Source: Actinomycetota bacterium (GTDB taxonomy: Bacteria; Actinomycetota; Actinomycetes; Streptosporangiales; Streptosporangiaceae). Taken from it: a stretch of 17,527 nucleotides of DNA. The stretch's first letter is position 1, and each line of letters starts with the position of its first letter. The translations under genes were made by a program, and so were the position numbers. The notes below the pieces were generated by a model. It searched no databases, was not told the DNA's origin, and saw only the letters and a program-made list of their open reading frames with translations. Shown here piece by piece: positions 1 to 5,629 of the stretch. The stretch is from positions 1 through 17,527 of the forward strand of contig PLIQ01000651.1 of NCBI GenBank assembly GCA_003140115.1, given 5' to 3'.

Positions 1-84
1 CACAGGGTAACCACGACCTCGACGGTTAGCCGCCGGGCACAGGTGCGCAGTCCCCTCGACGGGGCCGGGGCCACACGCACCCCA

Positions 85-106
85 TACGGGGCGCACGATC
101 CCCGTA
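85..106. repeat. Perfect hairpin, 7-bp stem and 8-nt loop
   Basis: TACGGGG (85-91) pairs perfectly with CCCCGTA (100-106). No T-run follows, so it is not a classical intrinsic terminator, although actinomycete terminators often lack one. It may be the terminator of an upstream gene or part of a structured leader. Confidence 0.5.
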
Positions 107-120
107 AGAAACGCCAACCT

Positions 121-142
121 CCCCGACAAGCCTGGCTCGGGG
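121..142. repeat. Perfect hairpin, 6-bp stem and 10-nt loop
   Basis: CCCCGA (121-126) pairs with TCGGGG (137-142). It is the second of two strong GC hairpins ahead of the small peptide gene. Together they look like a termination region between an upstream gene and the peptide gene. No U-tract is present. Confidence 0.45.
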
Positions 143-207
143 TGCAGCGTTACAGTGAGTTCCAGCAGTGGCTAGGACGCCACGTGCCGCACAGCTAGAG
201 AAAAGGG

Positions 208-215
208 AAGGAGGT
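208..215 (+). promoter_or_regulatory. Strong Shine-Dalgarno site of the small peptide gene
   Basis: AAGGAGGT at 208-215 is complementary to the 16S rRNA 3' end. Its GGAGG core (210-214) sits 5 nt before the GTG at 220. It is the best ribosome binding site in the left half of the window and is the main reason for calling such a short gene. Confidence 0.8.
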
Positions 216-219
216 CACC

Positions 220-324
220 GTGAACCCCATAATGGGATTCATCGTCTTGGCGTTGATCTGGCTCGTGTTGACGGTGGGGGCGGCAATCGCCGGGGGCATC
301 TCTCACCTTTTCTCCGGACATTAG
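220..324 (+). CDS. 34-aa single-pass membrane peptide (hypothetical)
   Basis: The gene starts at GTG 220 and ends at TAG 322-324. The peptide opens MNPIMGF and is almost wholly hydrophobic from residue 4 to about 28 (Ile, Val, Leu, Ala, Trp, Gly). It ends in a short polar tail, SHLFSGH, with two histidines. This fits a single transmembrane helix with a small exposed C-terminus. The support is an ideal AAGGAGGT site with 5-nt spacing, codon use compatible with the genome, and no competing long frame. I recognise no family. It lies 3' to 3' with mftR, and an inverted repeat spans its stop codon. Roles as a membrane-protein accessory subunit or a toxin-like peptide are possible but not supported. 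A link to the mft genes is only positional. Confidence 0.65.
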   Translation: MNPIMGFIVLALIWLVLTVGAAIAGGISHLFSGH

Positions 325-362
325 CGAAAAGAAAGCAGAACGGGCCCTCGGTTATCGCTAAT
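320..362. repeat. 8-bp inverted repeat spanning the small-peptide stop codon
   Basis: ATTAGCGA (320-327) and TCGCTAAT (355-362) are perfectly complementary across 27 nt. The loop contains GGGCCC at 342-347. The repeat lies between the convergent small peptide gene and mftR, so it could be a bidirectional terminator. The stem is AT-containing and the loop long, so this is uncertain. Confidence 0.4.
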
Positions 363-382
363 CCGCACCGGGCGGATCATCG

Positions 383-1036
383 CTAGAACTGGTACAACGG
401 CACCATCGACCCGGTAACCGGGGGCGCGAAGGCGGCGCCGAGTTCGCGCACGGCGGCGTCGAGGAGGGCGCCGAGCTCGGCGTCCTCGTCGTCGAGCCAC
501 TGCTCGTAGGCGGCGACGGCCACGCCGAGGACGGCATGCGCGATGGCCTGCGGCGCGAGGGCGTCCGGTCGCTGTCCGGTGCGGTCGGCGACGAATTCGG
601 CGATCACCTCACGCCAGGCGGCGAACCGCAGGGTGGAATGGGCCAGTAGGGCCGGGACCCGGAGGATGAGTTCCATCCGGCGCCGATGCAGCGGGATCTG
701 GCCGGGCTCGACCTGATTGAAGTCGACCAGGGCCGCCCGGATCGCGTCCATCAGCTGAACATCGCGCGGGCAGGTTTTGAGGCGAGCTCGCATGCGCTCG
801 AGTTCCAGCTCGAACGTGCCCCACGGGACGTCGTTCTTGGAGGGAAAGTAGCGGAAGAACGTCCGGCGGCCGATGCCCGCGGCCGTCGCGATGTCCTCGA
901 CGGTGGTCTGCTCAAACCCGTTCGCCTCGAACAGCTCGAATGCGACGTGCTCCAGCTCGGCCTGGGAGGTCGCCCGCCGGCGCCCAGGCTGTCCGCCCTC
1001 GTCGGGCTGGTCGCCCGGTCCCACTACCGCTGACAT
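383..1036 (-). CDS. mftR: MftR, TetR-family regulator of the mycofactocin locus
   Basis: This is a TetR-family DNA-binding regulator of 217 aa, the usual size. After a polar N-terminal tail of about 20 residues comes the TetR N-domain (about 25-70). Its helix-turn-helix lies near 45-64, including TVEDIATAAGIGRRTFFRYF, and is followed by the typical FPSKNDV. The remainder is the helical ligand-binding and dimerisation domain. It is divergent from mftA with 147 bp between the starts, the standard mftR-mftA arrangement. As I recall, mycobacterial MftR represses the mft genes and responds to long-chain acyl-CoA. Palindromes between the two genes are its probable operators. The ATG at 1036 was chosen because upstream sequence enters the promoter region. 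Confidence 0.9.
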   Translation of the reverse strand: MSAVVGPGDQPDEGGQPGRRRATSQAELEHVAFELFEANGFEQTTVEDIATAAGIGRRTFFRYFPSKNDVPWGTFELELERMRARLKTCPRDVQLMDAIRAALVDFNQVEPGQIPLHRRRMELILRVPALLAHSTLRFAAWREVIAEFVADRTGQRPDALAPQAIAHAVLGVAVAAYEQWLDDEDAELGALLDAAVRELGAAFAPPVTGSMVPLYQF

Positions 1037-1093
1037 CGTTCCGCCACCATCCCGCTGATCCGGCCCGCTGATCCGGTCGGCCGTCCGGTGGCT

Positions 1094-1099
1094 ATTTTA
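1094..1099 (-). promoter_or_regulatory. Probable -10 of mftR
   Basis: On the minus strand the hexamer TAAAAT reads from 1099 to 1094 and differs from TATAAT at one base. It stands out in a GC-rich intergenic region. It would start an mftR transcript near 1087, with a leader of about 50 nt. No convincing -35 is visible about 17 nt upstream. The two palindromes lie upstream of this promoter, so any autoregulation would act from that side. Confidence 0.5.
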
Positions 1100-1121
1100 C
1101 GTCCGGCCGCGCCCCCGAGCC

Positions 1122-1151
1122 TTGATCTGTGGCACTCGGTGCCGTTACGAT
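1122..1151 (+). promoter_or_regulatory. mftA promoter (-35 TTGATC, -10 TACGAT)
   Basis: TTGATC (1122-1127) and TACGAT (1146-1151) are separated by 18 nt and match the sigma-70 consensus well for this genome. Transcription would begin near 1158, with a leader of about 26 nt before the mftA ATG. One palindrome fills the spacer and another covers the start site, which is a repression geometry. Confidence 0.65.
1131..1143. promoter_or_regulatory. Putative MftR operator O1 (GGCAC-TCG-GTGCC)
   Basis: This is a perfect 5-bp inverted repeat around 3 nt. It starts 3 nt after the mftA -35 and ends 2 nt before the -10. Its centre is 21 bp from that of O2, two helical turns, so both sites face the same side of the DNA. 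Confidence 0.65.
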
Positions 1152-1164
1152 GGCACCCGGTGCC
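1152..1164. promoter_or_regulatory. Putative MftR operator O2 (GGCAC-CCG-GTGCC)
   Basis: This is a perfect inverted repeat whose arms extend to 6 bp with T1151 and A1165. It directly follows the mftA -10 and covers the predicted start of transcription. A related copy lies at 5577-5589 ahead of mftD. Confidence 0.65.
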
Positions 1165-1183
1165 ACAAGACATGGAGGTACTC

Positions 1184-1303
1184 ATGCGCGAACTCCTGAC
1201 CGTTCCGCCGGCGGCTGCAGATGAGGAAGAAGCCGAGTCGCTCGTCACCGAGGATCTTCTGGTTGAGGAAGTCTCGATCGACGGCATGTGTGGTGTCTAC
1301 TGA
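1184..1303 (+). CDS. mftA: MftA, mycofactocin precursor peptide
   Basis: The 39-residue ribosomal precursor is recognised by its C-terminal core SIDGMCGVY preceded by an acidic leader (LVTEDLLVEEV). The core is nearly invariant in the family. In the known pathway MftC, with MftB, oxidatively decarboxylates the C-terminal Tyr and cross-links the final Val-Tyr pair (V38, Y39). MftE then releases that pair, and MftD and MftF complete the redox cofactor. The ATG at 1184 was chosen because GGAGG (1174-1178) lies 5 nt upstream. An in-frame ATG at 1172 would add four residues but overlaps that site. The stop lies inside the start of the next gene, so the two are probably translationally coupled. Confidence 0.95.
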   Translation: MRELLTVPPAAADEEEAESLVTEDLLVEEVSIDGMCGVY

Positions 1304-2864
1304 CCTAGCGTCCCAGGTCAGCACGACCTTCGACCTGGACCGCCCCTGGTGCCTCGACGCTCGCGCCGCGATCCGCCCTGAGCCGTTCGGCGCGATGCTC
1401 TACCACTTCGGTACCCGAAATCTCTCCTTCCTCAAAAGCACCGTCCTGCTCAGGGTGCTCGAGAACCTCGCCGACCATCCCACTGCCCGTGCCGCGTGCG
1501 CCGCCGCCGGGGTCCTCGAGACCGAGCTGCCTACCTATCGGCGTGCGCTTGCCACCTTGGCCGACTCCAGCATGATCGTTGCCGGCGATCCCGCCTCGCC
1601 GCTGCGCGCGGCCCCGCCGGCGTTCGACGGAACGGTCGGCGAAGACCCCGGCCGGGCCGGGCGCCGTCCGCATGCCAGCCGGGCAGCGACGAAACTTACT
1701 GACCTGTTCGAGCTCGGGCTTACTTCACCGATCTGCCTGACCTGGGAGCTCACCTACGCCTGCAACCTGGCCTGTGTGCACTGCCTGTCCAGCTCGGGCC
1801 GCCGGGACCCGCGTGAGCTGACCACCGCCGAGTGCCAGACGGTGATCGACACGCTGCAGCGGATGCAGGTGTTCTACGTCAACATCGGCGGCGGCGAGCC
1901 GACGGTCCGCCCGGACTTCTGGGAACTGGTGGACTACGCCACCGCCCACCAGGTCGGAGTCAAGTTCTCCACCAACGGGGTCAAGCTCGACGCCGCGGCC
2001 GCTGGCAAGCTGGCCGCCAGCGACTACATCGACGTGCAGATTTCGCTGGACGGAGCGACGGCGGAGGTCAACGACGCGGTACGCGGCCTCGGGTCGTACC
2101 AGACGGCCACCCGGGCCATGGCCAACCTCGCCGCCGCCGGATTCCGCGGCTTCAAGGTCTCTGTCGTGGTGACCAGGCACAATGTCTCACAGCTCGACGC
2201 GTTCAAGCAGCTCGCCGATGATCATGGCGCACAGCTGCGGCTGACCAGGCTGCGCCCGTCCGGCCGCGGCGTGGACGTGTGGCCCGAGCTGCACCCCACC
2301 GCCGGGCAGCAACGCGAGCTCTACGACTGGCTGGCCGCCCACGGCGAGCACGTACTCACCGGCGACTCGTTCTTCCACCTATCGCCGTACGGGCCGCCGC
2401 TGCCCGGGCTGAACATGTGCGGGGCGGGCCGCGTGGTCTGCCTCATCGACCCAGTGGGCGATGTGTACGCCTGTCCCTTCGCCATCCACGAGAACTTCCT
2501 GGCCGGAAACGTCCGGCAGCCAGGGGGATTCGAAACGGTCTGGCGCGAGTCGCCGCTGTTCGCCGACCTGCGCGGGCCGCAGACCGGGGGAGCCTGCCGT
2601 TCCTGCGGGTCCTTCGATTCGTGCCGCGGCGGGTGCATGGCGGCCAAGTTCTTCACCGGCCTGCCGCTGGACGGGCCTGACCCGGAATGCGTGCAAGGCC
2701 ACGGCGAGGCTGCCCTCGCCGTGATCCAGCCAGGTGACGCGCGACCCCGTGCGGCTGTCGACCATTCGCACCGCCGGGTCCCGGTGACGATCGGCCGCCG
2801 CCCGCCGGAGCGAGCCTGCGACGAGAACCCGATGGCCGGGTTCGCGGTTCCAGGATCTAGGTAA
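1290..2864 (+). CDS. mftC: MftB-MftC fusion: peptide chaperone joined to radical SAM maturase
   Basis: One uninterrupted frame encodes two proteins that are normally separate. Counting from GTG 1290 (524 aa), residues about 14-97 match MftB, the precursor-binding RRE-like protein (WCLDARAAIRPEPFGAMLYH, then LSFLKS). Residues 98-133 form an Ala/Pro/Arg-rich linker. Residues about 134-524 are MftC. The radical SAM cluster motif is C158-x3-C162-x2-C165, followed by GGGEP (200-204). A SPASM-type C-terminal region has C377, C384, C395, C436, C439, C445, C449 and C467 for auxiliary Fe-S clusters. The enzyme should decarboxylate and cross-link the MftA C-terminus. The start is GTG 1290 or 1293, overlapping mftA by 14 or 11 nt. 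No good ribosome binding site is visible, so coupling to mftA is likely. No stop or frameshift separates the halves. Confidence 0.92.
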   Translation: MVSTDLASQVSTTFDLDRPWCLDARAAIRPEPFGAMLYHFGTRNLSFLKSTVLLRVLENLADHPTARAACAAAGVLETELPTYRRALATLADSSMIVAGDPASPLRAAPPAFDGTVGEDPGRAGRRPHASRAATKLTDLFELGLTSPICLTWELTYACNLACVHCLSSSGRRDPRELTTAECQTVIDTLQRMQVFYVNIGGGEPTVRPDFWELVDYATAHQVGVKFSTNGVKLDAAAAGKLAASDYIDVQISLDGATAEVNDAVRGLGSYQTATRAMANLAAAGFRGFKVSVVVTRHNVSQLDAFKQLADDHGAQLRLTRLRPSGRGVDVWPELHPTAGQQRELYDWLAAHGEHVLTGDSFFHLSPYGPPLPGLNMCGAGRVVCLIDPVGDVYACPFAIHENFLAGNVRQPGGFETVWRESPLFADLRGPQTGGACRSCGSFDSCRGGCMAAKFFTGLPLDGPDPECVQGHGEAALAVIQPGDARPRAAVDHSHRRVPVTIGRRPPERACDENPMAGFAVPGSR

Positions 2865-2892
2865 CACATAGTACCGAGACCGTCACTCGTAC

Positions 2893-2898
2893 TAATCT
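2893..2898 (+). promoter_or_regulatory. -10 of mftF, leaderless type
   Basis: TAATCT is followed by exactly 6 nt and then the GTG start at 2905, so transcription would begin at the start codon. No -35 is evident. The site allows mftF to be transcribed separately from mftA-mftBC. Confidence 0.55.
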
Positions 2899-2904
2899 TG
2901 GCTG

Positions 2905-4416
2905 GTGGCGATGGATCCGGGACCGGAGGACGAGTTGGCTCCCGCTGGGCTTGGCCTGCGCCCGGATCCGGGCTCGCGTCTGCTGGCGGGCGGAACGGTG
3001 CTGGTCGGCGGTTCACCGGTCCGGGTACTGCGCCTTACGCCGTCCGGCGCCCGTCACGTGGCCGGCTGGTGGTCCGGGACGCCGGTGCCGGCCAACGCAC
3101 GAGCCCGCGCGTTGGCCCGCCGTCTGCTCGACACCGGAATCGCGCATCCCGCGCCGAGCGCCGGGGCGCTCGCCAATAGCTGGGGTCCCGGTGACGTAAC
3201 GGTGGTGATCCCCGTCCGCGACCGGCAGGCTGAACTGGCCCGCTGCCTGGCCGGTCTGGCTGCGATGCCGCGGGTGATCGTGGTCGACGACGGCTCGGAC
3301 GACCCGGCGGCGGTAGCGCGGGTCGCGTCCGGCGCGGGAGCGCGCGTCCTGCGCCGCGCCGTGAACGGGGGGCCCGCAGCGGCCCGGAACACCGGCCTGG
3401 CCGCGGCGGACACGCCGTTGGTCGCGTTCCTCGACTCGGACTGCGTCCCCGGCCCGGGCTGGCTCGACGCGCTGTTGCCGCACTTCGCGGACCCGGCGGT
3501 GGGCGCGGTCGCGCCGCGCATCGCACCCGACGAGCCCGGGCGTACCTGGCTGGCCCGGTACGAGGGAGCCAGTTCCACCCTGGACATGGGTGCGCGGGCG
3601 TGCATCGTCCGGCCGGGGTCGCGCGTCCCCTACGTGCCCGGCGCGGCGCTGGTGGTGCGGCGGGCCGCGGCCGGGACCGGTTTCGCCGAGACCATGCGGG
3701 TCGGGGAGGACGTCGACTTCGTCTGGCGGCTGGCCGCGTCCGGCTGGCGGGTGCGCTATGAGCCGGCCGCCACCATGCCGCATCAGCACCGCGTGCGGCT
3801 GCGCGAGTGGTTCATCCGCCGGAAGGACTACGGCACCTCGGCCGCCATCTTGGAGCAGCGCCACCCGGGGACGGTACGTCCGCTCTACATTTCCGCCTGG
3901 ACCGCCCTGGCCTGGCTGGCGGCCGCTTCAGGCCGCCCGGCGGCGGGCGCCGCCTGCACCGGTACCGGCATCGCGCTGCTCGCCCGGCGTCTTGCGCGGG
4001 TTACCGGCGAGGAATGGCCCCGGCCCCCCCCCGGGACCGCCTGGCCGCTGGCGGCTCGGCTGGCCGGCGGCGGGACGGTCGCCGCGGGCCGGCCGCTGGG
4101 CAGCGCCATCTCCCGGACCTGGTGGCCGGTGGCGCTGCCGGCTGCGATGGCCGTGCGCCGGATGCGATGGCCGCTGGCCGCGCTGGTCCTCGCGCCGCCG
4201 CTGCTGGACTGGCTGGACCGGCGGCCGCCGCTGGATCCGCCGCGCTACGTCGCCGCTCGGCTGCTGGACGACATCGGGTACAGCCTCGGGGTCTGGCAGG
4301 GCTGCGCGCAGCGGCGGACCGTCCGGCCACTGCTGCCCCAGCTAGGGAGCCGTCACTTGGACATTCCCCGGGCAAAGTCCGCCGGGACGATGATGTCGTC
4401 GGGGGACAAGTCGTGA
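2905..4416 (+). CDS. mftF: MftF, mycofactocin glycosyltransferase (GT2)
   Basis: This 503-aa GT-A fold, family 2 glycosyltransferase is in the mft locus. In the known pathway MftF adds beta-1,4-linked glucose units to premycofactocin. The N-terminal segment (about 20-85) resembles the small PqqD-like region of MftF proteins (GGSPVRVLRLTPSGARHV). The catalytic domain runs from about 97 to 310, with VIPVRDR (101-107), VVDDGSDD (126-133), the metal-binding DSD (177-179) and GEDVDFVWR (268-276). The C-terminal third has hydrophobic segments (near 331-345 and 430-447), suggesting membrane association. GTG 2905 is chosen because a -10 hexamer sits exactly 6 nt upstream. A run of nine C lies at 4024-4032, inside codons near residue 374. 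The last 64 bp overlap the 3' end of mftD on the other strand. Confidence 0.9.
   Translation: MAMDPGPEDELAPAGLGLRPDPGSRLLAGGTVLVGGSPVRVLRLTPSGARHVAGWWSGTPVPANARARALARRLLDTGIAHPAPSAGALANSWGPGDVTVVIPVRDRQAELARCLAGLAAMPRVIVVDDGSDDPAAVARVASGAGARVLRRAVNGGPAAARNTGLAAADTPLVAFLDSDCVPGPGWLDALLPHFADPAVGAVAPRIAPDEPGRTWLARYEGASSTLDMGARACIVRPGSRVPYVPGAALVVRRAAAGTGFAETMRVGEDVDFVWRLAASGWRVRYEPAATMPHQHRVRLREWFIRRKDYGTSAAILEQRHPGTVRPLYISAWTALAWLAAASGRPAAGAACTGTGIALLARRLARVTGEEWPRPPPGTAWPLAARLAGGGTVAAGRPLGSAISRTWWPVALPAAMAVRRMRWPLAALVLAPPLLDWLDRRPPLDPPRYVAARLLDDIGYSLGVWQGCAQRRTVRPLLPQLGSRHLDIPRAKSAGTMMSSGDKS
4024..4032 (+). repeat. Nine-C homopolymer inside mftF
   Basis: A run of nine C falls in the codons for PRPPPG, near residue 374, between the catalytic domain and the last hydrophobic segment. 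Gain or loss of one base would shift the frame of the C-terminal third. It may be a slippage site or simply a result of high GC; it is also a place to suspect a sequencing error. Confidence 0.6.
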
Positions 4417-5534
4417 ACGGAAGGCCGTCCGAGCGCGAGCAGCGTGGAGTCGATCCCGCCGCGTAGCACGTCGAAGACGTTCTTCACGCCCGCCGAGCCG
4501 TTGGCGGCCAGTCCCCACAGGTAGGCGCGGCCGATCATGACCGCCCGGGCGCCCAGGGCCAGCGCCTTGACCACGTCGCTGCCGCGCCGGATCCCGCCGT
4601 CTAGGAGGACCTCGACCTGGCTGCCGACGGCGTCGGCCACCGAGGGCAGCGCCCGGATGGAGGCGGGGGTGCCGTCCAGGTTGTTGCCGCCGTGATTGGA
4701 CACCGAGATGGCGGTGGCGCCGATGTCCACGCAGCGGCGCGCCTCGTCGGCGCGCATCACGCCCTTGACCAGGAACGGGCCGCCCCACTGCTCGCGCAGC
4801 CAGGCCAGATCGGCCCAGCTGGCCGGCGGGGTCTGTATCCACTCGCCGTAGACGCCGAAGAACGTGGGCGCCGGCTCGCCGGGGGCGGCCATGTTGGGCA
4901 CGGTGAGGTCGGGCAGGCCGCCGGCCTGCAGCCACTGACGGACGTAGCCCGGGCGAGCCAGACCCTCCGGAGCGAACCGCACGATCGCCCGCAGGTCCAT
5001 CTTTTCCGGGATGGGTGGGCTGCCCCAGTCCCGGCCGGTGGAGAAGGACCAGTCCAGGGTGACGATCAGGGCCTTGGCCCGGGCCTGGCGGGCCCGTTCG
5101 ATCCGCTGCAGGATCGTGTCCTTGCTCCCTGACCAGTAGACCTGGAAGAACAGGTTCGGGTTCGCCGCCGCCACGTCTTCCACCGGCATGCTGGCGAAGG
5201 AGCTCAGGCCCACGACCGTCCCCGCCTCGGCCGTCCCGCGCGCCACTGCCACCTCGCCTTCGGGGTGCACGGCCTGCACCCCGGTCGGGGACGCGATGAC
5301 AGGCAGGGCGATGTCCTGTCCGAGGACCGACGTGCCCAGCTGCCGGGTCGCGGGCAGGTCGGCGATATGCGGCGGGGTAAACCGCAGCTCGGTGAAGGCG
5401 GCCACGTTGTCCCGCAGCGTGACGCCCTGCTCCGCGCCGGCCACCAGCGCCATGTAGACCGACCTGGGCAGGTGCCGCCGGGCCCGGCGGCGCGCTTCCT
5501 CGACCGTCTCGAACCATTCGCGCGTGCTTGCCAT
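4353..5534 (-). CDS. mftD: MftD, FMN-dependent mycofactocin-maturing oxidase/deaminase
   Basis: MftD is a 393-aa member of the FMN-dependent alpha-hydroxy-acid dehydrogenase family. The known reaction is oxidative deamination of the MftE-released Val-Tyr product (AHDP) to premycofactocin. Visible motifs are the flavin-binding PVIASPTG (78-85), FFQVYWSGSK (129-138), LVKGV (255-259) with its Lys, SNHGGNNLDG (279-288) with the family's catalytic His at 281, and DGGIRRG (312-318). Asn replaces the Arg of the lactate-oxidase SNHGGRQLDG motif, as expected for MftD. The ATG at 5534 has GGGAG (5540-5544) 5 nt upstream. Unlike the usual mftABCDEF order, mftD faces mftF, is driven by its own promoter, and no mftE is adjacent. 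Confidence 0.92.
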   Translation of the reverse strand: MASTREWFETVEEARRRARRHLPRSVYMALVAGAEQGVTLRDNVAAFTELRFTPPHIADLPATRQLGTSVLGQDIALPVIASPTGVQAVHPEGEVAVARGTAEAGTVVGLSSFASMPVEDVAAANPNLFFQVYWSGSKDTILQRIERARQARAKALIVTLDWSFSTGRDWGSPPIPEKMDLRAIVRFAPEGLARPGYVRQWLQAGGLPDLTVPNMAAPGEPAPTFFGVYGEWIQTPPASWADLAWLREQWGGPFLVKGVMRADEARRCVDIGATAISVSNHGGNNLDGTPASIRALPSVADAVGSQVEVLLDGGIRRGSDVVKALALGARAVMIGRAYLWGLAANGSAGVKNVFDVLRGGIDSTLLALGRPSVHDLSPDDIIVPADFARGMSK

Positions 5535-5571
5535 CGGTTCTCCCTCGCCGGGCCAGATCGCCTGAACGCCT

Positions 5572-5600
5572 ATTTTGGCACTCGGTGCTGTAATTATCCA
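5572..5600 (-). promoter_or_regulatory. Possible mftD promoter enclosing an operator
   Basis: On the minus strand TGGATA (5600-5595) and CAAAAT (5577-5572) are 17 nt apart and form a plausible weak promoter. The palindrome at 5577-5589 fills the spacer, as O1 does in the mftA promoter. Transcription would start near 5565, about 30 nt before the mftD ATG. Confidence 0.4.
5577..5589. promoter_or_regulatory. Putative MftR operator O3 (GGCAC-TCG-GTGCT)
   Basis: It is identical to O1 (1131-1143) except for the last base, which breaks one arm pair. Recurrence at the only other promoter serving a known mft gene supports a shared MftR signal. It also lies about 27 bp upstream of the -10 of the divergent methyltransferase gene, so it may control both directions. 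Confidence 0.6.
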
Positions 5601-5615
5601 GCCTCGGTCTGGCCG

Positions 5616-5621
5616 TAGTAT
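5616..5621 (+). promoter_or_regulatory. -10 of the methyltransferase gene, near-leaderless
   Basis: TAGTAT is followed by 8 nt and the ATG at 5630. There is no ribosome binding site between them, so the transcript probably starts at or within 2 nt of the start codon. Confidence 0.5.
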
Positions 5622-5629
5622 CCACGATC

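Larger units (their letters stand above)
1..219. other. Left-edge region with no assigned gene; hairpins and an open frame
   Basis: I see no confident gene here. Plus-strand frame 1 is open from base 1 to a TAG at 196-198, which is 65 codons, so this could be the 3' end of a gene that starts outside the window. Its third-position GC is lower than that of the real genes nearby and I do not recognise the peptide. The same stretch holds two perfect hairpins (85-106 and 121-142). A possible -10 hexamer TACAGT lies at 151-156 and could serve the small peptide gene at 220, giving a leader of about 57 nt. Confidence 0.35.

Noticed and set aside
1221..1289. ATG 1221 as the start of the MftB-MftC gene
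   Set aside because: It would place 23 extra codons inside mftA in another frame, and the residues (Arg/Lys/Ser-rich) do not resemble MftB.
2321..3016. Minus-strand frame over the 3' end of mftBC and the start of mftF
   Set aside because: It is antisense to the conserved MftC SPASM region, and its Pro/Ser/Arg-rich product has no domain.
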